In this document: one piece after another, positions 21,486 through 33,847 of the stretch | Position numbering within the stretch: the first letter of the stretch is position 1 | How the letters are laid out: every line of letters begins with the position of its first letter | Assembly: GCA_037974665.1 (NCBI GenBank) | Contig: CM075765.1 | Span: 18,179,648-18,243,647, forward strand | DNA length: 64,000 nt | Reading direction: 5' to 3' | Origin: Ehretia macrophylla | Taxonomy: Eukaryota; Streptophyta; Magnoliopsida; Boraginales; Ehretiaceae | The notes under the pieces: generated by a model | What the model saw: the letters and a program-made list of their open reading frames with translations, nothing else | The model's database searches: none | What the model was told of the DNA's origin: nothing | Translations under genes and position numbers: made by a program

Positions 21486-21532
21486 AAAAAGTCCTTTCTA
21501 TCACTCTTCTCACAACTTATTGAGAAACTATC

Positions 21533-23590
21533 ATGGTACAAACTAGAAGCCACAGCGCACTGGTAAAGGACTCACCCAACCCGGACGGGGACCTCGAAAC
21601 CACACAGATGCCTAGCCAAGGCCCAACTCAAACCGACATTGGAACGAGCTAATGTATACACTTAGCCTCACAAACCAACCCATCCACAAATGGAGACCTC
21701 AACTCCAACCTGTCACCGGAGATGAGGATGATGCTCAGGATGTTTGAGGAACTTAAGAAGCAAGTAGCCCCGCTAGCTGCGGACCCCCTGACTCCACTAG
21801 CAGTTACGCCGCGGCCTATGTGTCCACAGTTCCACATCCCAACCCCAATGCAAAAACGGGCGCAAGACGAAGAGGGCTTCCTGGAGCCAGAGGCAAGACC
21901 CAGAGAGGCGAGAGGAAAAATAGCGGCACATGCCGACCCCGAGCAGGCTAAGACCGCGGCTGCAATAGCCAAGGTCATTAATCAGCTCGGAGTAAGCCCG
22001 TTCTTCCCTGGGGTACTAGCCACACCGTTGCCCACCGGCAATCGGATGCCCAACCTGACTGTCTATAATGGGGACGGAGACCCAGCCAGCCACTTGCTCA
22101 ACTTTAATAACTATATGACTCTGCATGACATGATCGACCTCATGAAGACGAAGACATTCTCGACCACACTGGTTGGCAATGCCCTGAATTGGTTCCAAAA
22201 ACTTCGTCCCAGTTTTATCGCAAGTTTTCATCAGCTGGCGGAGGCTTTCCTGTCCTGCTTTGTAGGAAGCCGATGGGCAACCCGTCATACATCATCGTTG
22301 CTGTTAGTGAAGCAGCACAGAGGAGAAAGTTTGAGGGCTTATACAACCCGATTTAATGAAGAGTCCCTCAGAATCCCTAACATGGAAGACTCCATGGCAT
22401 TGATGATTTACCAAAGTGGGCTCAGGTCAGGCCCCCTCACATCCTTCTTGGCCATCGACCCCGTGAATACTGTAGCCAAACTGATGGTACGGGCAGAAGG
22501 GTACATACACTAGGAAGAAATCCATCAGGTGAAGAGGGATGATGACAAGGAAAAGAAAATCGGTAAGAAGGGGGAGGTCTCCCGAGGCCAACCTGGAGGA
22601 AAGGCCCAAAACGACTGAGATAAACAGCCCTAGCAACCAAAGCAGAACCCTCGGTTCACTATGTTCACTCCCCTCAATACCTCGAGGGAACAGATCTTGA
22701 TGGAGATCCAGCACTAGAACCACTTGCCTCCAACACCTAGGATGAAAGGCCAACTTGAGAAGCGTAATAAGACCAAGTATTGCCGCTACCATATGGATTA
22801 CGGCCACACCACCGAGGAATGCTGAGAGCTGAAGCAAGAGATCGAGGCACTGATAGCCCGAGGTCACCTCCCGAGGTATATAGACCAACTGCCAACCCAG
22901 AATCACGACCAAGTCAGGGAGAGAGAGAGGAATCCACCTAGGCGCCAGGCCGAGGGCGGGCATTTGGCTGTGATTGAGATTATCGCATGAGGATTAGCAT
23001 CAGGTGGAAAGACCTCGGTTGGAAGGAAGGGTTATGTTCGGGCTGGAAGAGAATATGGGCCGGTGCAGGGTCCAGCCCCAGAAATGGAATAGCTCACTTT
23101 CTCCTCAGAAGACTTGGAGGGGGTAATACTGCCCCACGAAGACCCGTTGGTGATCAGCAGTGAAATAGCCAATTTCACTGTAAAGAAACTGATAGTGGAC
23201 ACTGGGAGCTCGCCAGAAGTCCTATTCTTGAAGGCGTTCGAGCAAATGGGGTTGGACATGAACCGACTCAGGCTATTGAGGGGCACCTTAGCTGGTTTCA
23301 CAAGGCATACTCACTGAGCCGAAGGGGTCATTAACCTCGTACTGACGCTGGAAAACGGAGATAATCGGGTTTCGATACAGGTCAATTTCATTGTAATGGA
23401 TTACAACTCTACTTACAATGGGATCCTGGGGCGAGTGGCCCTAAACCATTTTAGGGTCGTTCCTTCTACTTATCATCAAGCCTTGAAGTTCCCGACCTCA
23501 GGCGGCACAGCTACTATCCGAGGAGCTTAGCTCTCAGCTCGGGAGTGCTATGAAAGCTCTTTCTGACCCAAATATCAGGTTGGCTAAGGA
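21533..23590 (+). pseudogene. Gypsy gag-protease region, degenerate
   Basis: An ATG at 21,533 opens the gag frame, which stops once near 21,650 and then runs openly from 21,722 to 22,513. That part holds the retrotransposon gag core (NALNWFQKL, FVGSR, LVKQHRGESLRAYTTRFN). The same frame continues past stops to a zinc-knuckle-like YCRYHMDYGHTTEEC motif near 22,780 and the aspartic protease, with VDTGSS near 23,197 and a later GILGR. At least six in-frame stops break it. Confidence 0.9.
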
Positions 23591-23689
23591 CCAGATTTGC
23601 CCGAAGAAAAAAGAAGGATGCCAAGAGAAGAAGCCCGGCTGAAGACCTTCAAGAGGTGGAACTTTCCGATAAAGCAAAGAGAGCAAAGA

Positions 23690-26600
23690 TTGGGAGCGAG
23701 CTCGCCGATTAGCTCAAGAAAGGTATAAGCCAATTTCTTCTAAAAAATGAACACATATTTGCATGGTCTGCTTCTGACATGACAGGTATCGACCCGAGTG
23801 TAATTGAGCATTACCTGAATACCAACCCAAATCACTATCCGGTAAAGCAGAAGCGCAGGCACTTCCATTATGATAAGCAACATATCATAGCAGAAGAAGT
23901 TGATAAGTTGGTGGACGCTAGCCATATAAGGGAAATCTAATACCCAACCTGGTTATCCAATGTGGTACTGGTGGCCAAGTCCTCGAGCAAGTAGAGATTG
24001 TGTATTGACTTCACCGACCTCAATAAGACTTGCCCCAAGGACTACTTTCCCCTACCTCGGATTCATCAAATGGTGGATGCCACCTCCGGGTTCGAGCTAC
24101 TTTCTTTCATGGACGTCTTCAAAGGCTATAACCAGATCAAGATGGCTCCCAGAGACAAGGAAAAAACTGCCTTCACCATCGACAAAAGTCTCTACTACTA
24201 TGAGGTCATGTCTTTTGGCCTCAAGAATGCTGGAGCTACCTACACTCGAATGGTGAACAAGGCCTTCAAAAATCAGATTGGCCAAAATATAAAGATCTAT
24301 GTAGATAACATGTTGGTCAAGAGCAAAAGGGCGGAAAACCATGTGGCCGACCTGGCTGAAGCCTTCGCCGTAATAGAGCACTTTAGGATAAAGCAAAACC
24401 TGAAAAAGTGTGCATTTGGCATCAAGGCAGGAAAGTTTTTGGGATTCATGGTCACAGCTTGGGGAATAGAGGCCAACCTAGAGAAAGTTCAGGCGATTCT
24501 AGACTTGGTACCACCGACCTGTGTGAAAGACGTCCAGGTGCTCGCGGGCAAGGTTACAGCTTTGAGCAGATTCATGTCTAGGTCGGTCGATAAGTGTGCT
24601 CCTCTGTTCAAAATATTGAAGAATCCTGAAAATTTTGAATGGACTACAGAATGCCAGAATGCCTTCCAAGAGCTGTAAATATATCTAGCTTCGCCACCCC
24701 TATTATCCCGACCTGAGGTGGGGAAGAAGCTGGTACTATACTTGGCATGTCGGGGACAGCAGTGGAGGCGGCAATGGTCCGGGAAAAAAGAAATAAGCAG
24801 AAACCGGTCTATTATGTTAGCAAAACCTTGCAAGGGGCGGAGGCGAGGTACTCCTCCTTGGAAAAACTCTTCCTCGCGCTCATCACAGCGGTAAGAAAAC
24901 TGAAGCCATACTTTGATGCCCACCCAATCAAGGTCATGACGGATGCCCCACTTAAGTCTATCCTGCACAAGCCAGAGGTGTCGGGCAGGTTATTAAAATG
25001 GACAGTTGAGCTGAGTCAATTTAACATCACTTACCAACCCAGGACAACCATTAAAGCTCAAGCCATCGAGGACTTTGTGGTGGAGTATATTGGCTGAGCC
25101 GAATATGACCCGGACGATATGTAGAAGGTCTATATGGATGAAGACTCGGGGAAGTCAAGAAGCGGAGCTGGAGTGGTCCTCTCCGACCCGAACGGACATG
25201 AGTACCAATACTCCTTCAAATTTGCTTTTGCGGCGTCCAACAATAAGGCTGAGTACGAGGCAGTGATTGCGGGGTTGAAAATTACAGCTCAGCTCAGGGC
25301 ACATGCAATTGACCTGAACACCGACTCTCAATTGGTTGCCAGTCAGGTATCTGGAGAATTCGAAGCCAAGGACAATGTTATGAGGGCCTACCTCAACGGA
25401 GTTAAAGGATTTGACCTTGGGGCTCAAGAGGTTTACTATACGGCAAATTCTGAGGGAGAAAAATATGAAAGCTGATGCTTTGTCCAGGTTGGCCCTGGGC
25501 GAGAGCCGACCTGCACTGGTCCATGTAGAAGAAGTCGACGTACCTAGTATTCAGTTGGGAAGGCAAGCCGTGGCCAAACTCAATTTAAGCCCAGATTGGA
25601 CCAAACCAATCGTGGACTACTTGGAGGGGGTATAATCCCAGAGGATGAAAAGGTAGCTTGAAAACTCATGAAACAAGCCTCAATGTTTGTCGTAATAGCT
25701 AGGCAACTCTACAAAAGAGCTTACACTTGGCATCTCTTAAAGTGTGTTGGGTCCGAGGACGGAAACTATGTACTCCGGGAGATCCATGAAAGGGTATGTA
25801 GAAACCACTTGGGTGGCAAAGCTCTGGCTCGGAAAGTATTGAGGCAAGACTATTTTTTGACCAACCTTAGAACAAGATGCCAAAGAGTATATAAAAAGGT
25901 ATGACACCTGCCAAAGGTTCGTCAATATATAAAGGAAGCCAGCGGTAAACCTGACTGTGATAGTAAGCCCGTGGCCATTCTATTAATGGAGGCTAGACAT
26001 CATCGGTCCATTACCAACCAGTATTGGTCAAAAGAAGCATGCCTTCGTAACTGTAGACTACTTCACCAAATGACCCGAGGCAAAAGGTATTGCTAGAATA
26101 ACAGAAAAGACAGCTTGAGATTTCGTATGGAAGAATATCATTTGTCGATTTGGGGTACCAAAGGTCATCATCACTGACCACGGCAAGCAATTTGATAGTG
26201 CATACTTTCAAGGCAAATGTACGGAGATTGGGATCGACCTCAGATTCTGGTCTATTGCTCACCCTCAAAGTAATGGCCAAGTTGAAAGGACTGATCAAAT
26301 CATTTTGTAAGGCCTGAAAATCAAGTTGGAAGAAGCGGAAGACCAGTGGGCATCGATTATCCCTGAGGTGCTGTGGCACAGTGAACGACCACCAGCTCGG
26401 TAACAAGAGAATCGCCCTTCGAGCTGACCTTCGGTACTTAAGCAATGCTGCTAGTGGAGATCGGGTCTCCTACTAGTAGAACTCTCCACCATGATCCAGG
26501 AATAAACGGAGCCCTGAACCGTGAGGAGCTCGACCTCGCTGAGGAGCTCCGAGCTAAAGCTTAAGTTAGGATGTTGGCAAGCAAAGTTGCCATGTAAATA

Positions 26601-26835
26601 GCCTTTGCCAAGCAAGTCAAGCCTAAACCCATGAAGGTTGCCGACCTCGTCCTCAGAAAGGCCATCTTTTTGCTACGCTCGGGCAACAAGCTCTCTCTAA
26701 CTTGGGAGGGACCGTACGAAGTTGTGAAAGAAGCCCGACCTGGGACCTTCTACCTCCGCGACAAGTATGGAAAACTGCTGAAGAACGCATGTCACTCAGA
26801 ACACCTGAAACGGTATTTTGTCCAAGGCCCCCGAG
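23690..26835 (+). pseudogene. Gypsy pol region: RT, two RNase H domains, integrase
   Basis: Reverse transcriptase (about 23,780-24,680) shows CIDFTDLNK, PLPRI, the first catalytic Asp in SFMDVFKGYNQI, and FGLKNAGATY. The catalytic box reads YVDN instead of YVDD, so polymerase activity would be lost. RNase H follows (YYVSKTLQGAEARYSSLEK), then a second RNase H-like domain at 25,130-25,470 (GAGVVLSDPNG, NNKAEYEA, DSQLV). Integrase (25,760-26,460) keeps a His-Cys zinc region, LDIIGP, a TDHG segment and NGQVERTDQ. The C-terminal domain is at 26,630-26,830. Several stops and frame changes occur. Confidence 0.9.
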
Positions 26836-27578
26836 CCGAAATCTCTTGTAAGGCCCCAAGCCAAAACTCTACCTCTAATTGGCGCCCAAGCCCAACTACT
26901 CCATGTACAAATTTTAATACAATGTATTTTGTAAATCAGTGTGAAGCCCGACCTGGGCCTAAGCACCTTAACTACTCAGCTCTTGCCAACTCGGATTAAC
27001 ACGGTTGCCACACTTAATTATGAGCTAACGATCAAGTAAACTAGTTCGAACTACGTTCCAGCTCAGTTATAATCAATAATAATTTGATTCGCATTACTAC
27101 TTCGAATTAAAGTCCAACTCAGTACTAATCGGCTTTAGGTCGGCATGTTAGTTTGGGTTTAAACTTGAACTCAACATTAGTCAACATTAGTTTGACCTAT
27201 TTCGAATCGGACTGACAAGTCCAGGTCGGCAACAAAAATAGTTGTCCAATTAACCAACTCAGATTAGGGTGATAGTTCATTAATCACTTCCAGCTCTGTT
27301 CTTTATACTTAAATCAATTACTTAAGTTTGAAAGGTCCATTATATTGGCCCGACCTCAATTACTTGAGAAAATTTGCGAAGAAAATGTACACTTGTACGA
27401 ACTCAAACAAAATGCAAATAAACGTCAAAACATTCATTTCATCAAAATTGAAAATACAAATTACAAAAGCCCGACCCAGGCGAGATTACAAAAATCATTT
27501 AGGTGCAGGGGTAGAGGCAGTAGCGTCGGATTCTTCCCCAACCTGATACATTATCTTCTTGACAAAGTCCATCACCTC
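26836..27578 (+). other. Gypsy 3' internal non-coding spacer
   Basis: Sequence between the integrase end and the end of the antisense gene. No open frame of value. It contains repeated short words such as CAGCTC and TCGGAT typical of the element. Confidence 0.5.
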
Positions 27579-29861
27579 TTAGGCTTGGGACTTGAGGTCG
27601 GATGGAAGCTCAGGAACCTCCCAGAATTCTAATGGTGGATCCTCAAAGATTTCAATGTAATCATTCTTGGAGGCGGGAAGGAAGGTATTCGCTCGCTCCC
27701 GAGCTGTGACTTGGCCTCGAAAGTAGTATTCCAACTCGGCGTACTTGGACATTACCTTGCCTTCCACAGCCACCCACTCCACAGCCGCCTCGCTGGACTT
27801 ATAGGCTTCTACCGTCTTCTCTCCATAGGGCCCGACCCGATCCAAGAACTCTTGGAGCTTCGCCTCGGCCTCGCGCCTCTCCAACTTATAGCGCTCCATA
27901 TCCTTGGTCGCCGACTAGTGTCGAGCTTTCTCTGTCTCGAGCTTCTTCTCCCTAGCCGCAAGTTCCGCCTTCAGCCGGTTAACCTCGTCTACATCCTCAT
28001 TGAACCTCTTGGAGGCCTCCTCCCTCTGGGCATCAAGCTCGACTCGGGCGTCTGCCTATCGCTGCTCGAGCTCAATACAATGGGCTTGGACCTTAGTAAG
28101 GAGGCTAGGGATTATGAGAGCGTGGAACTCAGCCTACACAAGGAGACAACAGAAACAATTAGCTGAGCTGAAAGGAACAATCATACATAAGTAATTGAGC
28201 TTAACTCACTATGGCCACCGCAGTCCTTAGGTCGAGGGAAAGCTAGTCAACAGGAACCTTTGCCAATTTGAGGTCGCGCTCGACCGTGGCTGCCTCCACA
28301 TAATCCCTTTTATGGGGGGCCACCTCCACAGCTTTGCCCTTTTCGGTATACTCGGTTCGGGGCCTCTTCCTATTGTCAGGACGGGTGGCCGAGCGCTCTT
28401 GGACTACCACTCCTAAGGTTGGCCTCTTCGATAAAGGGGACTCCAAGGGCCCTATAGAGGTCACCTCAGTGCCGACCTCCCGGACTTGGCCATTAGATCG
28501 CTGCCTCTGCTCTTGAGGAAGGGTAGGACCCAAACCGGACCAAGTTGAGCCTTCGCTGTTGGCCTCGGCCCTCCTCCTCCTCTGGGCATAAACGAGTTTT
28601 CCAGCCTCAGTCATATTTGCAAAAGAAAAGAGAAAAGAAATAAGATGGCCGAGAGTCAATTCAAAATGGTAACAACAGTCAGGATGATTGGGAGGTCAGA
28701 TGTTGATCTTGCGAAATGACCCTCTTCTGAACTGGACTCCGCATCCTCTTCAGGCTCGGGAAGTAAGTTGGGATGGTTCTTTGAAAGGTCGGGTTCTCTC
28801 CTGAATAACTTCGATTCCCAAATCCTATCCCACCTGAGCACGCTATCAATATTTATCAACATTCCCGGCTCGGGTCTCAGCACCCCGACCTCGTCGTGCT
28901 CTACGTCCGAAAACTTGGGATCATCGTTCACATTCTTCTTTAAAGTGGAATTCCAATCCACTCTGTACCCCGGGTTCACAACCAGCTCCACCCAATAGTA
29001 ATCATTATGCCAACCCTTGTTGGAGGAGTACTACTTGGTGAATATGGCATTACTGGCCTGAGCTGCGAAATAGAACCACCCTGGCTGCTTCGGGTTGGGC
29101 TTGTACACAAAGAACTGTCTAAACTGGCGCAGGGTCGGCTCTACTTCCTTCTCGAGGTAGAACGCATAGAACGCTACCACTACGGCCCAACCATTGGGTG
29201 ATATCTGACCCGGGCTAAGCTCAAAGTAGTTCAAGATGCTGGTGACGAAATTTGGAAGCGGGAGCCGAATAACATCGAAAGCGAGGTCATAGATGGTGAA
29301 TTGGTTGGGTAGAGGATAACAAGCGGATTCATGCCGACTTGGAACCTTTAGCTTGCATTGTCGGTCCACCGACCAATTCTTTAGCCTGGCGTTAGCCATC
29401 TACACAGTAGAATGGCACTCGCGCTTACAACAGGTAAACAACTACTCAATCCTCTTTCCCCGACCAGAAGAAACGCTGGTCGTGGCTGAGCTCCGAGCGC
29501 GGACTGCCCTCATTGGGACCGCCTCAATCGGCTCCACCGTGGAGGCTCTAGCTAATTACTTCTATGGTATCTCGACCCTCTCTAACCGGTTCAAAGGCGA
29601 CCCATCTTCTTTGTCCCCCAACTCTCCCAGGTCAGCCAAAAGATCTTCCCTAACTTCCTCCTGCACTCGCCTGACCCCAATGACTTGGCAATCATCATCA
29701 CTCTCCCTGGGCTCAGGTTGCCAGATAGACCCTTGAGATACGTTGGTGCCGCCATCACTTTGGCCTCCATTCGTGGTGGACCCCGAGCTTGACGGACTCT
29801 CGTCCTCACCATAGGATCTCACCTCCACCACTTGGGAATCTTTCAACTTCGACCTCCTCAT
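27579..29861 (-). pseudogene. Antisense accessory gene of the Tat element
   Basis: A second gene lies opposite to pol. From ATG 29,861 one frame runs to about 28,656 with roughly four stops. It encodes an acidic Ser-rich N-terminus (MRRSKLKDSQVVEV), then a conserved block at about 29,399-28,900: a DVIRLPLPNF segment, LSPGQISPNGW, TLRQFRQFF and GWFYF, as in the plant 'putative gypsy type transposon' protein domain. A single TAG interrupts this block near 29,031. Two further frames, 28,659-28,243 (basic, with RRRRA and KRPRTEY) and 27,899-27,579 (charged, coiled-coil-like), are offset and probably joined by introns. Function unknown; Grande elements carry a comparable antisense gene. Confidence 0.75.
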
Positions 29862-30286
29862 TTTGTTTACAAATTAAAAATATATACAGGAGTACTTAAA
29901 GGGAGTCGGGATGTACCTACGGCTCTAGCTGTGGAAGGTGACCCGACCTAATTGACTCTGAGCTAGTAGATTTCGAGCTGAATAATTCAAGCAGATTGCA
30001 TTATCGAGCTAAAAATATTCGACCACTCTGGTTGTCGACATAAATCTCTTGATGTTTTGTAGGCAAAATGTGAAATGAACTTCGGACATCAGGGCCCTAT
30101 TTATAGACAACTATTGTAACCGCCTCAGAAATCCCAAACGTCGCATCTTGTCATAATTAGCGGGTGATGTGTTGGCCATTTGAAGGACGAGTTTCGCTGA
30201 TGTGGCCTCGTTCCTCCGTTGGGATCGGGTACCTCCAGCTCGGGAATATCTCCCAACTTTTGATCTCACCCTCACGATCTCGACTT

Positions 30287-30311
30287 GGGGGGGGGGGGGG
30301 GGGAGGGGGGG
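30287..30311 (+). other. Polypurine tract of the gypsy element
   Basis: An almost uninterrupted G run with one A ends three bases before the 3' LTR. It is the expected start site for plus-strand DNA synthesis. The long G run may have an uncertain length. Confidence 0.8.
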
Positions 30312-30313
30312 AT

Positions 30314-30768
30314 TGATGAGGGGGGTCACCGAGTTGAGGTAAGCCAACCCGAGCCGAATGGGACCATGTTAGTGAAGTCCTGACCTGGATGCCAACCCGG
30401 ACGCACCCCGACCCAGAAAAATCACCGACTTATGTGCCAGCTGTTCTGATGGGACATAAAGTTCTAATGGGATATAAAGTTGTGGCACATTAAATGCTGT
30501 CAGATCTGAATTTAGTATAAATAGAGCTCCACCCCCCACATTTAAGAGGTAACTCGCCATTAATGTTCTCAGCTACTTTGCCAGCTCGAACATACTAATC
30601 ATTCGCAGGCCCGAGGAAAAAATCTGGGTCATTACCCCGCCTTTTCCTTCCCTTTCTTTGTGCAGGTCAAGCAGCCGACCTCAAGGTTCAACTCGGCAGG
30701 TGGACCTTAGAATCCAGCTCGGCAGGAGTAGCCATCCAACCTCAACTGCGAGATTCCTAACCTCGACA
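30314..30768 (+). repeat. 3' LTR of the gypsy element
   Basis: 455 bp, from TGATGAGGGGGGTCACC to TAACCTCGACA. Compared with the 5' LTR it has a short internal duplication around ATGGGACATAAAGTTCTAATG (near 30,450-30,480) and several C-to-T or G-to-A type differences. Confidence 0.93.
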
Positions 30769-31974
30769 GGCTCTCGAGTTAAGTCTTAATTTAGTCTTTA
30801 ATTGGTGAATTCTAAATTTTGATTGGTGATTGCCCTTTTGATGAAGTCAAGTCAAATCAAGTGGTTATATTTATAGGCTTTCTAATTGGCCATTATGGGT
30901 GAGATAGAGATCAAGAACTTGGACTGCCCTCAATTTCCTGCAAGAGTCCTCATTGTTTAGTTATCGATCTGAGTTGTTACATCTACGTTGTTTCATGTGT
31001 GTCTTTTAATTTCACGCATATTAGAGCATTTAATGTTGCCACCCAATTGGTTCGTCAAGGCTCGTCGACAATGTGTCTGTGTCCTTTGGATTTGGCAAGT
31101 TTACTTGTATCCATTGGATCAGTACTGTAGTATTGGAGACTTTGGTCTTTTCCTCGAGCCCAAAACAATCCGACCATGAGATTGACTCAGATTTTGGGCC
31201 CGAGATTTCTATTTTACACCCTAACGCCTCTCGGCCTTTAACTACACACGTGGTTCCAAGGTGGTTACACCATTTAATGTCTTGCTTAGCTTGATCAACT
31301 TGTACATGGACTTCCCTCACTTCGGGCCTAAAGATTTTTGGGCCTTATTTAATGTTTTATCCTATTTTCTTGTGGGCTAATCATGTTTTCCTAGGCCAAA
31401 GGGCTAGGACTATGTCAATCAACTATAGCTTGCTATTTAAACTAGAAAGTGCTATTAGAATAACACTAGAATACTGAGCCCCTTAAATAGGGGAAGTCCA
31501 TTCTAACTCCCAAAAATTGGATAAAAAAATATAAAGAGTTTGCTAGAGGTGGCCTAAGGAAATAATACAATAAATTTTACCTGGGTCTTGTTATGCAAAA
31601 TATTTGATTGAATTATTTTAAGTTTCAACTATCAATTTTAAAACTTAAAATTATAAATATGTTTCCGAATTGTTTTGGCCAAATCGTTTTGTCATCAAAC
31701 CATAAAAGATCATTTTATTATAATACTTCTTCTTTTTGCTAAGGATATACTACTTATCAACTCCAATTCTAAATTGTATTTGGAGAAAATTTTCTGTTAT
31801 GGGTTTTTTGTTCTTATATAGATATAATACCATGTATCGCACAACAATGACATTCGAAGTGGTTTTGAACAAAGTTAATCAGTTGAGATCCATAAAGTCG
31901 AGTTTGAGATTATTTTTTCCGTTTTAATTTCTCAGTATGTAGACCATGTGGTGATTTAAGCCCTTGGTCTCATT
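30769..31974. other. Intergenic, no gene seen
   Basis: Continuation of the host sequence after the gypsy insertion. No coding or repeat structure recognised. The frames at 30,988-31,320 are on both strands of the same stretch and show no domain. Confidence 0.5.
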
Positions 31975-33345
31975 TTTCTATGATAAGACCCCTTTAACAC
32001 TTACCTTGACATGTACTGCTAAGGCATCAACAAATATGGGGACCAGTGCATTAATTTTCTTGATAGTCGTACGAAATTTAAATTATATTTGGAGTCAATG
32101 TCGTTTTGACCAATATCTATTGTGTATAGGGCTCATGAAAAATATTATTGTGTAGATACCACTCCTACATGCATATTTCAATAGGCTATTGGAAGCATGC
32201 ATGCTTTCCAGTTTAACACTAGATAAGAGAAATGGAAGGACTAACATTCTTTGAACTTTGTTTGAAACCAATTGATACTTATCTACGAATTTTACAAAGG
32301 CTTGGTACTCCTCATACAATGAAGTCTTGCTTGGATATGGTACTATAGGAATTATCAAAATAGGGATTCAGGAAAGATAAAATAAGATTACTTGCTCGAA
32401 ATAACCAAAGTTAGAGTGCGATTTAGTTGCTAGACCATGTCATGGATTAAATTAAATTTAAGCAAATGGTATCTAGACTAGTGGACAACATCAATATATA
32501 TTTTTGCCATTAGACCACTGAACCACATGATAATTAATTCGTGCATGTTTTAGCTTAAAGTCGGCTTAATTTATGTAATATGCACTTATTGAGTGAAAAC
32601 AAAATTATGTTTATTATTATTACGACAATCAAATATCTATATATCCTTACATGAACATTACTAGGACTAGGAAGCAAGAGAAAGTAGCTACCTTTTGAAA
32701 ATGCACGCAATATTAATGTAATAAAGCAACATAATGAAGATTATATCCTTAAAAGTTAGAAAAAGACGGTTTGCTAGAGAGTAAAATTTATACTAAATCC
32801 TAATATAAGGCATCTATGTCAAGTTTAATAATGAAAGAAATAGTTTATACCCATGAAATCAATAATAAGACATCTATTATTGAAACTAACAGGAGGCTTG
32901 TGATCGAGACTATAAGGCCCACCACGAGGGTTGGAAGCAGCTTGGTTTTTTGTATCAAAATTTGAATCACCGAAATTAAAAATTGCTGGAAAGTAGCAGT
33001 TTTTTAGACTTTGTATGGTTCTAAGAAAGTTGAGATCCATTGAAACTGTCATAAAAAGTAGAAAATATAAGCAAATTTTGCAAAAGCAAGTGAATCCACG
33101 GTTATAGAAGATGACAAGCAAATCAGAGAAATACTGAATCTGAAGGCAAGAGTAGGCAAGTGAATCCAAAGGAGAAGCTAATCAATATTTATAGGAAAGA
33201 GTAGGAAAGTTTGAGAAATAGTGCATAACACGTAGCGTGTATGAGTGTGTCCATGAAATTTGGAGAAAATTAATCTCACGTGCAAACCATGTGCGAATCA
33301 CGTGCATGTGCCATGAAATTTTAGATGAAAAAGTGAAAAAAGGAT
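31975..33345 (-). pseudogene. GDSL esterase/lipase pseudogene with lost start codon
   Basis: Minus-strand copy. The expected start reads GTGGATTCACTTGC at 33,099, where the + strand copy at 45,476 has ATGGATTCACTTG, so the initiator has mutated. Exon 1 continues, with one in-frame stop, through FNFGDSNFDT to LIIDFMG and a GT donor near 32,850. After a 460-bp intron, exon 2 (about 32,380-32,240) is recognisable but lacks about 55 bp, including the YKVGANFA block. The 3' flank, 31,975-32,240, matches 8,195-8,540. The TATA-like box lies at 33,186-33,193. Confidence 0.85.
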
Positions 33346-33359
33346 TAATGGTATCACAC

Positions 33360-33539
33360 TTTTTTTTTTTGCTAAAAGTAAGTGGATTCAATTAACCACA
33401 ACGAGAAAGTACAAATAGTATAAATACAAAGCCAAGAAGAGCCAAAAAGATGAAATCTACAAGAGCAAGCTTTGGTCTCAATTCTAAAAATGACAAAGTT
33501 GCATATTTACAGTATTGTTAGTGTATATACGTTCGTATC
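33360..33539 (-). mobile_element. 180-bp LINE 3' fragment with 14-bp target duplication
   Basis: A T run at 33,360-33,370 is the poly(A) tail of a minus-strand insertion. The flanks are TAATGGTATCACAC (33,346-33,359 region) and TAATGGTATCACAT (33,540-33,553). The inner sequence, TTTGTACTTTC-GTTGTGGTTAAT-like on the minus strand, resembles plant LINE 3' ends. It interrupts the upstream block of the GDSL pseudogene, as the uninterrupted copy near 19,757 shows. Confidence 0.8.
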
Positions 33540-33554
33540 TAATGGTATCACATA

Positions 33555-33832
33555 TGAAGAAGTTTATAAGGAAAAAGAGAAACTGAATTGTATTTTTTTC
33601 ATTACTCTGAAATGTAGTTACATCTCCTATTTATAGAGTCTACAATAGTAATTTTGTACATGTCAAAAATGACAGCTGTAATATAGCCTGTCAACTACTA
33701 ATTCTTAACTGCCTATCAACTATTAACAGATGCAGGACTAAGAAAATATCTCAGTCCAGCTCCAGTGTTACACTGCAGTGTTATATCACACCACTGCAAT
33801 GTTTACAATGCACTGAATCTTATACTTTATCA
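33555..33832 (-). repeat. 3' LTR of the copia element
   Basis: 278 bp; on the + strand it runs from TGAAGAAGTTTA to ACTTTATCA. It matches 39,146-39,429 with scattered substitutions and one small indel near 33,763. Confidence 0.93.
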
Positions 33833-33847
33833 CCCCCTCCCCCTCCC
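33833..33847 (-). other. Polypurine tract of the copia element
   Basis: CCCCCTCCCCCTCCC on the + strand, immediately inside the 3' LTR. Confidence 0.85.

Larger units (their letters stand above)
21029..30768 (+). mobile_element. Ty3/gypsy LTR retrotransposon, Tat-type, inactivated
   Basis: A complete element of about 9.7 kb bounded by direct LTRs (21,029-21,465 and 30,314-30,768), each starting TG and ending CA. Probable 5-bp target duplication: GGCTT before, GGCTC after. Order inside is primer site, gag, protease, reverse transcriptase, RNase H, a second RNase H-like domain, integrase, then a long 3' region with an antisense gene and a polypurine tract. The gypsy order and the second RNase H region place it with Tat-lineage elements. 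Many stops and frameshifts make it inactive. Confidence 0.95.

Noticed and set aside
22427-22963. 178-codon minus-strand frame with hydrophobic content
   Set aside because: It lies wholly opposite the gag and zinc-knuckle coding region and is a shadow of it.
27711-28166. 151-codon + strand frame in the gypsy 3' region
   Set aside because: It lies opposite the coiled-coil-like part of the antisense gene, whose codons give the better protein.
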